Origin: an uncultured Cellvibrio sp.
GTDB taxonomy: Bacteria > Pseudomonadota > Gammaproteobacteria > Pseudomonadales > Cellvibrionaceae
Direction: 5' to 3'
Length of the DNA: 5,790 nt
Assembly: GCA_946481735.1 (NCBI GenBank)
Contig: CAMLOU010000195.1
Location: forward strand, 1-5,790
Shown: positions 1 through 5,125 of the stretch, piece by piece
How positions within the stretch are numbered: the first letter of the stretch is position 1
How the letters are laid out: the number at the start of each line of letters is the position of its first letter
The notes under the pieces: generated by a model
What the model saw: only the letters and a program-made list of their open reading frames with translations
Databases searched by the model: none
What the model was told of the DNA's origin: nothing
Translations under genes and position numbers: made by a program

Positions 1-80
1 GGAATTAATTTTTCGTACAGCAACGCCTCAATAAGTTGGCGGAGCACACGCTGTTCCGGGCTGTTGTCACGCCACTTCAT
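1..80 (-). CDS. Probable second NIS siderophore synthetase (IucA/IucC family), N-terminus only
   Basis: Only the first 26 full codons plus two bases of a 27th are inside the window; the gene continues past position 1. The visible peptide begins MKWRDNSPEQRVLRQLIEAL and continues LYEKLI. The run RVLRQLIEALLYE resembles the opening helix of many IucA/IucC-family synthetases (commonly RxLRQLxEALLFEG), which ligate citrate or another carboxylate to an amine or alcohol in NRPS-independent siderophore assembly. The ATG at 78-80 lies inside the end of the upstream synthetase gene, with a 14-nt overlap and a strong Shine-Dalgarno sequence (GAGGTGG) just before it, so the two are probably translationally coupled. 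Pairs of NIS synthetases in tandem are usual in such clusters. The family call rests on a short stretch and on context; the substrate cannot be judged. Confidence 0.6.
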   Translation of the reverse strand, partial: MKWRDNSPEQRVLRQLIEALLYEKLI

Positions 81-1869
81 AGTCCACCTCTGTATTGATA
101 ACGCCCTCGACTTTAGCCAACGGATTGTTGATATGCGTATATACCGCCAGCTCCAGTTCTGCGGTTAACTCATCAATATCGTGCAGGCGCGTGAGCAGGT
201 TGGCTTTACAGGGAATCGCTTTTTTGTGCAGCAAGCCGTGCACAAATTGCTTGCCGGTGCCGTGCAATTGTTTTTCCAGAGCGGCTAATCGGCGCTGCAC
301 GCAGGCCAGTAATACGGGTTCTTCAACCAGGCGGTCGGCTCCCAGCCGATGAATCACGGAATAGAGTTGATTGATAATCAGGTAATAGGAAAAGCGATCA
401 CAGATCATGTCGTCATCGTAAAAAAGTTCCGGGGTTTCCCCAACGCTCGGTTCAATCGCCGCCAGACATTCGCGATGGCTTGGCGATAAATAAAAACCCT
501 GGTTGTCACGATAGAAATAGGTGGTGGGGTAACCGCTGCTTACATTCAGCAAACTGTTTTGCTGATGCGCTTCAAGTGCGATGCCCTGCTCTTCGTACAA
601 CAGGATCAATGGCACCACCGCGCATTCCAGGTATCGCTCAAACCAATCCTGCGCAACCTGCGAAGGGCTGCGCTTTTCTTTAGCAGCCAATGTGGCGATT
701 AATATCGATATACGCGATGCAAAGCCTGGCAAAGGCTCTTGCACCAGTGCCGCGATAGAATGCACACCCGTGTCGTGATGCGTCGTAAAAGGATTGGAGC
801 GGATGATCAACTCAAAGCCGGCTTCTATTTGCCCCGGCAGTTGCACGGCCAGATAAGCCGGATCATCAATCAGTTGAAAGTGCGGATATTTTTTTACAAA
901 GTCGCAGCGGCGCAACAAACTGGCCATCACCTTACCTGCCAGTAATTCCGGGTAGTGATTGAGGCGTAGCGAGTTGGTGATCTTTACCGGAATGGAAAAC
1001 TTGAACATCCACGGGCACTGTTCGGAATACACCGTGCGCACGGAAGACGTGGCCGTAAAGTGCAAACCTTGCCTGCCCAGGTCGCGAATCATCCCTGTGG
1101 CCAACGCGTGCTGAATATAATCCTGATGCAACATCCACTGCGCCTGCAACGGGTGCGCCGGCACCACCACATAATCGTCGGGCAGTGTCAGCGTATCGCT
1201 GCCCAACGCACTGCGCAAAATAATTTCTGCAGTGTGCTCGGCAATAGAATCCTGTTTGACGTAACGGCGTTGCACTGCAAAATAATGCAACTGAAACCGG
1301 CCGCCCAATTCCGGCGCGTAGCAACCTTGCAACCATTCCGCCATTCCCTGGCGGCTTTTCGGCGTCGGGTGCAGCCAGTGCCCATACAGCAGTGATTGTT
1401 CAGATTCAATAAATCGATCGCCCAGTAAACGCGGGTCCGCGTGCCGCGCTTGCAGAAAACGCGACATTAATTGCAGGCTGGATGTTACGCGCAAGATCAG
1501 TTCAAGGTGTTTTTCCTTTAACGCCGGTGAAGCGTGTCCCGCGTTGGAATAAATCTCATTGATTAACAATATCAAGGCGGGAAAAAAATCAATCGGCTGC
1601 CAGGCTTCATTTATTTGCCGTATCCATACGGTGCTGATGCGGTGACGCCCCACCAAAGAAACATAATCTACCGCCAGGGCGAGCTGCATCTTCTGGTGCG
1701 GCAATGCCAGTTCAATGATGTATTCAGCGGGAACAGAATTCAGATCCGGGTGCCGCGCAACCCATTGCCGCGCGTTAAGCCAGACGCCCTCATCCAACTC
1801 ACGTAAATAGCCGTTGATAAAGGCCTGAAAGGATGCATGTTCTGCAATCTCGCTGCACGATTGACTCAT
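67..1869 (-). CDS. NIS siderophore synthetase, IucA/IucC family, 600 aa
   Basis: Cytosolic ATP-dependent ligase that condenses a carboxylate (typically citrate) with an amine or alcohol through an acyl-adenylate, in siderophore assembly without an NRPS. Full length for the family (about 580-620 aa). Visible signatures in order: GHWLHPTPKSR (residues 163-173, equivalent to the GHxxHPxxKxR nucleotide-binding motif), PAHPLQAQ (237-244), TATSSVRT (272-279) and KFSIPVKITNSLR (290-302), which together form the ATP site in this family, then EAHQQN (433-438) and YRDNQG (453-458) of the carboxylate-binding core. The C-terminal FhuF-like part holds KANLLTR (555-561) and NNPL (581-584). Motif spacing matches IucA, AcsD and related enzymes, but the substrate cannot be assigned. 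The ATG at 1869 is firm: an in-frame TGA lies two codons upstream and GGTGA sits just before it. The gene follows its own candidate promoter and overlaps the next synthetase by 14 nt. No frameshift or missing motif was seen. Confidence 0.93.
   Translation of the reverse strand: MSQSCSEIAEHASFQAFINGYLRELDEGVWLNARQWVARHPDLNSVPAEYIIELALPHQKMQLALAVDYVSLVGRHRISTVWIRQINEAWQPIDFFPALILLINEIYSNAGHASPALKEKHLELILRVTSSLQLMSRFLQARHADPRLLGDRFIESEQSLLYGHWLHPTPKSRQGMAEWLQGCYAPELGGRFQLHYFAVQRRYVKQDSIAEHTAEIILRSALGSDTLTLPDDYVVVPAHPLQAQWMLHQDYIQHALATGMIRDLGRQGLHFTATSSVRTVYSEQCPWMFKFSIPVKITNSLRLNHYPELLAGKVMASLLRRCDFVKKYPHFQLIDDPAYLAVQLPGQIEAGFELIIRSNPFTTHHDTGVHSIAALVQEPLPGFASRISILIATLAAKEKRSPSQVAQDWFERYLECAVVPLILLYEEQGIALEAHQQNSLLNVSSGYPTTYFYRDNQGFYLSPSHRECLAAIEPSVGETPELFYDDDMICDRFSYYLIINQLYSVIHRLGADRLVEEPVLLACVQRRLAALEKQLHGTGKQFVHGLLHKKAIPCKANLLTRLHDIDELTAELELAVYTHINNPLAKVEGVINTEVDYEVA
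84..90 (-). promoter_or_regulatory. Ribosome binding site of the second synthetase, inside the upstream gene
   Basis: On the minus strand GAGGTGG precedes the ATG at 80-78, with GAGG about 6 nt away. It lies within the last codons of the 600-aa synthetase and supports a real gene start despite the overlap. Confidence 0.7.
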
Positions 1870-1931
1870 AGCTCACCATTGCTGCATGGATGTCCGTTGC
1901 GGGTCCGCGATCTTGTCGAGGAAGAGCCACG

Positions 1932-1960
1932 AAGTTAATGAGAATGGATCTCAGCTTCAA
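1932..1960 (-). promoter_or_regulatory. Candidate sigma70 promoter of the synthetase operon
   Basis: On the minus strand, TTGAAG (1960-1955, 4/6 to the -35 consensus) and TAACTT (1937-1932, 3/6 to the -10 consensus) are separated by 17 bp. The hexamers are weak, as expected of an activator-dependent promoter, and the tandem motif starts 5 bp upstream of the -35. Predicted transcription start is near 1925, giving a leader of about 56 nt. The location in the only long gap upstream of the synthetase supports it; the start has not been mapped. Confidence 0.4.
1939..1953. promoter_or_regulatory. Fur-like operator in the synthetase promoter
   Basis: TGAGAATGGATCTCA is an interrupted palindrome (TGAGA-N5-TCTCA). 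Against the 7-1-7 Fur consensus TGATAAT-N-ATTATCA, the first half matches 6/7 and the second 4/7. The adjoining bases AA extend the good half to AATGAGAAT, a common Fur half-site. It fills the spacer between the predicted -35 and -10, a classical position for iron-dependent repression, and stands in front of a siderophore gene. The second half is imperfect, so this remains a candidate. Confidence 0.5.
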
Positions 1961-1964
1961 TCAG

Positions 1965-1985
1965 TTTTACAACTGTTACGTTTAC
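1965..1985. promoter_or_regulatory. Tandem TTAC motif upstream of the synthetase, candidate response-regulator site
   Basis: On the plus strand TTTTAC (1965-1970) and TGTTAC (1974-1979) are direct repeats 9 bp apart, followed at once by a third, GTTTAC (1980-1985). The 16-base core 1965-1980 matches the motif at 3732-3747 in 13 of 16 positions and lies at the same offset from the predicted -35. OmpR-family regulators bind direct repeats about one helical turn apart next to the -35, so the neighbouring response regulator is the natural candidate. This is inference from pattern and position. Confidence 0.5.
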
Positions 1986-2016
1986 GAAGATCAATGCGCC
2001 AGGATAAAAGCAAATG

Positions 2017-3375
2017 CTAACGCGGCTGCTCTGATGCAAATAAAACCGCCGGTTTAAAACGCAGAAACAGTGCAAGCGCAACAACGAAGGTCAACCACTC
2101 CGCCAGAGGTAGGGCCATCAATAACGGATAACCGGGCAGCCACCAGAACAACACCATCAACACGCTAACCGGCAGAATTAAACTGCGCAGCAGGGCGATA
2201 GCGGCAGAGGCTGCCGGTTGATGAATAGCGGTGAGATAAGACGATAACAGCACGTTCAAACCATTGACCAAAAAGATCGGCCAGACCACCAGAATAAAAT
2301 CCGCCGCCAGGGTTATGACTGCCGTGTCCTGCGCGCTGACAAACCAGCTGACCCATTGCGTTCGCCAACTTAATAACACACTGATTAACAGAACGCCGAA
2401 CACCAGTATGGCTACCGTTGAGGTCAGCATAAATTGACGCATTCGCTGCACCTGACGCGCGCCGAAATTTTGCGCCACCAATAATTGCATAGCATCTGCA
2501 ATGCCGTAGAAAATCATCAGGCTGGCAAACAAACAATAATTGATCACCGTAAAGGCAGAGACACCTTCCACACCGATCCGTGTTACCAGCAACCAGTTCA
2601 CCACCAGGATCACCAGGCCGCCGGATATTTCGTTTACAAATTCCGAAATACCGTTAAACGCCGCATGCGCTACGTCAACCCACTGCGTCTGGCGAAAACG
2701 AAACTGCAAACGACGCGCAGGCAGCCAGAAATAACGAAACAGAATCCCCAACTGCACAAGCTGCGACATGCCCGTTGCCCAGGCGGCACCGGCAATACCC
2801 CACTGGAAATAACCGATAAATAACGCATCCAACAGCATGTTACCTAACGCACCACTGGTCAGTGCGACGGTGGCCATAACCGGTTTACCCTCCGCCCGGA
2901 TAAAATAATACAGCACCACCGACAACAACTGCGCCGGCAGGAAACAGGCGATGATATGAAAGTAGTCGCGCATCAACGGGTGCAGCGATTCAGGCGCACC
3001 CAGTGCGGTAAAAATCCAGCGACTGAACAACAGGTTGACGCTGGCCATCACCAACCCAAACACCCCCACTGTCATCACACATTTACTGAAGATGGCCGAT
3101 GCCGCCTGCGGATTTTTTTCGCCCAGCGCTTTGCCAGCACGCACCGAACCACCGATGGCGAGCATCAACGCCAAGCCAAAGACCAGTGCAAGATAGGGAA
3201 TTAAAAAATTGATTGCCGCCAAGGCGTCGGCACCCACAAAGTTGCCGATAAATAAGCCGTCTACCAGATTGGCCGTGGTGAGTGCCAGCAAGGCAGCGAT
3301 GGAGGGAATGACAAAATAAAAAAATGTCGGAACAATGGCACCACAAAGAATGCGATCAGAAGATGCTTGTGTCAA
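2017..3375 (-). CDS. MATE-family multidrug/siderophore efflux protein, 452 aa
   Basis: Inner-membrane antiporter that uses a sodium or proton gradient to export organic molecules. The length and the pattern of about 12 hydrophobic helices in two similar halves fit the MATE (NorM/MepA/DinF-like) family. Helix 1-2 segment FVIPSIAALLALTTANLVDG (residues 21-40) with the following FIGNFVGADALAA is typical, as are RAGKALGEKN (79-88), RAEGKPVMA (160-168) with LGNMLLDALFIG behind it, and, in the second half, AQNFGARQVQRM (301-312) and NGLNVLLSSYLTAIHQP (371-387). Translation starts at a TTG, 7 nt after AAGGA; the first in-frame ATG is about 70 codons further in and would remove two helices. It lies 12 nt after the DUF2218 gene in the same operon, upstream of siderophore synthetases. 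Export of the siderophore made by the neighbouring enzymes is the likely role by context; the family also exports drugs and dyes, so the substrate is unproven. Confidence 0.9.
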   Translation of the reverse strand: MTQASSDRILCGAIVPTFFYFVIPSIAALLALTTANLVDGLFIGNFVGADALAAINFLIPYLALVFGLALMLAIGGSVRAGKALGEKNPQAASAIFSKCVMTVGVFGLVMASVNLLFSRWIFTALGAPESLHPLMRDYFHIIACFLPAQLLSVVLYYFIRAEGKPVMATVALTSGALGNMLLDALFIGYFQWGIAGAAWATGMSQLVQLGILFRYFWLPARRLQFRFRQTQWVDVAHAAFNGISEFVNEISGGLVILVVNWLLVTRIGVEGVSAFTVINYCLFASLMIFYGIADAMQLLVAQNFGARQVQRMRQFMLTSTVAILVFGVLLISVLLSWRTQWVSWFVSAQDTAVITLAADFILVVWPIFLVNGLNVLLSSYLTAIHQPAASAAIALLRSLILPVSVLMVLFWWLPGYPLLMALPLAEWLTFVVALALFLRFKPAVLFASEQPR

Positions 3376-3382
3376 AACAGAA

Positions 3383-3387
3383 TCCTT
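3383..3387 (-). promoter_or_regulatory. Ribosome binding site that fixes the TTG start of the MATE gene
   Basis: AAGGA on the minus strand lies 7 nt before the TTG at 3375 and abuts the TAA stop of the DUF2218 gene (3390-3388). The optimal spacing and lack of a nearby ATG decide the non-canonical start. Terminating ribosomes would sit on this site, which suggests coupling of the two genes. Confidence 0.7.
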
Positions 3388-3669
3388 TTAAGGCGACCAG
3401 ACTAATTCACACGCTTCCTTGTGAGCAAAGCGATCAAAATGACGTTTGATCACATCCATGACTTCATGCAGGTTATCGGCATCCTGCGCTTCGCAATACA
3501 CCAGCAAGGTGGCTTCTTCGGCATGCAACCGGCATTGACCGATACCGAAGTCGAGCGTGCCGAATTGCTCGTCCCATTGCGCTGCAATTTTGTGGCCGAA
3601 GTGCTTACACAATTGATAAAGGTAATGTTGCGCCTTCGCAGTCGTTACCTGTGCCTGACGTTCAAACAT
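3388..3669 (-). CDS. DUF2218 family small protein, 93 aa
   Basis: Small soluble protein of the DUF2218 family, whose biochemical function is unknown to me. Recognisable family pattern: an N-terminal AxAxxYLxQLCKHFGHK segment (about residues 10-27), a central strand region with FGIGQCRLHAEE (41-52) and hydrophobic TLLVYCEA, and a C-terminal helix with VIKRHFDRFAHKEACELVW (73-91). The length is normal for the family and there is no signal peptide or membrane segment. The start chosen is the ATG at 3669, with GGGGA 7 nt upstream; a TTG 14 codons further upstream (3711) lies between the predicted -10 and -35 and has no ribosome site. It is the first gene after the candidate promoter at 3698-3727 and is followed 12 nt later by the exporter, so it belongs to the siderophore transcription unit. 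Family members are known next to siderophore and iron genes, which fits an accessory role. Conserved Cys and His residues could suggest metal binding, but this is speculation. Confidence 0.85.
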   Translation of the reverse strand: MFERQAQVTTAKAQHYLYQLCKHFGHKIAAQWDEQFGTLDFGIGQCRLHAEEATLLVYCEAQDADNLHEVMDVIKRHFDRFAHKEACELVWSP

Positions 3670-3697
3670 ACTGGTGTCCCCGTAATAACAGCCGCCG

Positions 3698-3727
3698 ATT
3701 CTATTTTTCAACCGAACGAACTGTGAA
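3698..3727 (-). promoter_or_regulatory. Candidate sigma70 promoter of the DUF2218-exporter operon
   Basis: TTCACA (3727-3722, 5/6 to the -35 consensus) and TAGAAT (3703-3698, 5/6 to the -10 consensus) are 18 bp apart on the minus strand. The predicted start near 3691 gives a leader of about 22 nt that contains the GGGGA ribosome site. It lies in the 73-bp gap between the kinase stop and the DUF2218 start, so the downstream genes could be transcribed separately from the regulatory pair. Confidence 0.55.
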
Positions 3728-3731
3728 GTGT

Positions 3732-3747
3732 TGTTACAAGTGTTACA
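3732..3747. promoter_or_regulatory. Tandem GTTACA motif, candidate response-regulator site
   Basis: On the plus strand GTTACA (3733-3738) and GTTACA (3742-3747) are perfect direct repeats with 3 bp between them (9-bp period). The site lies 4 bp upstream of the predicted -35, centred about 49 bp before the predicted transcription start, and overlaps the kinase stop codon (3743-3745). Tandem half-sites in this position are typical of OmpR-family activators; OmpR itself is described as using GTTACA repeats, usually with 4 bp between them. A closely related motif precedes the synthetase promoter at the same offset. Confidence 0.55.
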
Positions 3748-5125
3748 GACTCGCCGCGCGTGTCTCCGGCATAGGTAGCGGCATAGGTACCGGCACAGGC
3801 AACAGGATCACCATCTGCAATCCACCCCGAGGTAAATTCCGCGCCTGGATGTGGCCCTTTGCCGCTTCTATCTGGCGTCGCGCCAAGGCCAGGCCGATTC
3901 CGAATCCCTGATGTTCCTCGTCCTTCTGCGTCAGCCGGAAAAAGGGTTTGAAGATATTATCCAGATGTTCTTCCGGCACGCCTGGCCCCTGGTCATCAAT
4001 CAGCAAACACCAGTTATCACTCTGCACTTGCAGGTTGATATGAACCCTGCCACCTGCTGGCGTGTGGCGAGCTGCGTTGCGAATAATATTTTCTATCGCC
4101 TGGCCTAAAGAGCGGGAGCAACTGGCCAGTGGGGCTTCCGATGGCAATTGCGCGGTGATGCGGTGCGCGGGAAATTCAAATCGCGCATCGTCAATAATAC
4201 TGTCCAGCAAATCCACCAGATCCAGGTGTTCTTTTACCAGCACCGGTTTTTCATTTTCCAGCCACGCGAGGGTCAAGGTGTCTTCCACCAGCTCACGCAT
4301 AATCCGCGATTCCCGCGCGATGCGCTGAAAGGTTTGTTCCGGCTTGACCAGTTCGCGTTCTGCACACTGCAAGGCGATATCAACTCGCGTTAATGGCGTA
4401 CGCAATTCATGGGACAGATCCGCAATCAATTGGCGCTGGGTCAGGATTAACCTGCCGGTGCGATCCGCCATGCGATCAAAGGTCTCCGCCAATGCCGCCA
4501 GTTCATCATTGCGCGAACCGAGGCAATTGCGCACCCGCACATCAAACTTGCCTTCACTGAATTGACGCGTGGCGCTTTCCAACTGCCGCAGGGGTTGCAT
4601 CAGGTGGCGATACAACACCAGGCTCACACTGATTAACACCACCAGTGGCAAGGCAATTTGCAGCAACAGCTGTGCGTAATGCCAATATTCTCCCGGGCGC
4701 ATGCGTTGCGGCAGGGTGATGACAAAAAAGGTTTTCCCATCAGCGAACGGAATATCCATCACCGGGTTTTCTTTAAAGTACAGATGAATTTTCCAACGCA
4801 CATCGCGCCCCAAGCGAAACCGTTCAGTAAACGCGGGTGCCAATACACTGCCTGCCAGCGGCTGGATATCAGCCGCGATGACCGCCGCCCAGGTTTGCTC
4901 GCGCGCCTGCAATTGCTGCAACCAGTGGTGCAATGCGTTGGCATCGCCCGCGCGGTATAAACGTTCTGCTTCAGCGCCGTAATCCAGCAAGGTTTGTTGA
5001 TGCTGTGGATCAATAAAACTCATCTGCGATTCGGTATTGCGGGTCAGGTCATTGATAACGCCATACAGCGTCACCGTGCCCGCCGCAATGGTGATACACA
5101 GCGTCCATAGCAAACGCTTGTTCAT
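3743..5125 (-). CDS. Membrane sensor histidine kinase of a two-component system, 460 aa
   Basis: Inner-membrane kinase that autophosphorylates on His and passes phosphate to the adjacent regulator. Domains in order: TM1 about residues 5-24, periplasmic sensor about 25-150, TM2 about 151-173, HAMP about 174-226, dimerisation/phosphoacceptor domain with SHELRTP (238-244, His239), then the ATPase domain with N box ENIIRNAARH (345-354), G1 DDQGPG (377-382), F box IFKPFFRL (391-398) and G2 GFGIGLALA (407-415). All catalytic motifs are intact, and SHELRTPLTR resembles the CpxA/PfeS group. The periplasmic region has no cysteines and no sensor fold I recognise, so the ligand is unknown; iron status or a ferric siderophore is a guess from the neighbours. 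The start ATG overlaps the regulator stop (ATGA, 4 nt), implying coupled translation; the ribosome site is weak, which fits coupling. The C-terminus carries an unusual Pro-rich run encoded by a 12-bp tandem repeat. Confidence 0.95.
   Translation of the reverse strand: MNKRLLWTLCITIAAGTVTLYGVINDLTRNTESQMSFIDPQHQQTLLDYGAEAERLYRAGDANALHHWLQQLQAREQTWAAVIAADIQPLAGSVLAPAFTERFRLGRDVRWKIHLYFKENPVMDIPFADGKTFFVITLPQRMRPGEYWHYAQLLLQIALPLVVLISVSLVLYRHLMQPLRQLESATRQFSEGKFDVRVRNCLGSRNDELAALAETFDRMADRTGRLILTQRQLIADLSHELRTPLTRVDIALQCAERELVKPEQTFQRIARESRIMRELVEDTLTLAWLENEKPVLVKEHLDLVDLLDSIIDDARFEFPAHRITAQLPSEAPLASCSRSLGQAIENIIRNAARHTPAGGRVHINLQVQSDNWCLLIDDQGPGVPEEHLDNIFKPFFRLTQKDEEHQGFGIGLALARRQIEAAKGHIQARNLPRGGLQMVILLPVPVPMPLPMPETRAASL
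3767..3802. repeat. 12-bp tandem repeat, three copies, at the 3' end of the kinase gene
   Basis: Plus-strand units CGGCATAGGTAG (3767-3778), CGGCATAGGTAC (3779-3790) and CGGCACAGGCAA (3791-3802). The first two differ at one base and the third is more diverged. Being a multiple of 3, the repeat keeps the frame and encodes LPVP-VPMP-LPMP (residues 442-453), an alternating-proline tail after the last ATPase-domain strand. Confidence 0.85.

Noticed and set aside
932..1336. Long open frames overlapping the synthetase in other frames, on both strands
   Set aside because: They lie wholly inside a gene with full-length family motifs, have no family signature or ribosome site of their own, and show low-complexity Arg/Gln-rich or Cys-rich composition typical of shadow frames.
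1876..1889. Hairpin CCAT-N6-ATGG in the synthetase leader as a translational switch
   Set aside because: A 4-bp stem is too weak to claim, although it touches the ribosome site; no riboswitch-like structure was recognised.
1962..1975. Inverted repeat CAGTT-TTAC-AACTG as a terminator or operator
   Set aside because: The stem is only 5 bp, AT-rich and without a following U tract. The bases are better explained as part of the tandem TTAC motif.
1870..2016. Intrinsic terminator or small gene between the exporter and the synthetase
   Set aside because: No GC-rich stem followed by T residues and no open frame with a ribosome site was found; read-through from the exporter gene remains possible.
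3388..3711. DUF2218 starting at the TTG at 3711 (107 aa)
   Set aside because: The TTG lies in the spacer of the predicted promoter and lacks a ribosome site. The ATG at 3669 has GGGGA at 7 nt and matches the usual start of the family.
3685..3711. A second Fur box near the -10 of the DUF2218 promoter (TGAAAAATAGAATCG)
   Set aside because: It matches only about 9 of 14 consensus positions and lacks dyad symmetry; the resemblance comes from A/T richness.
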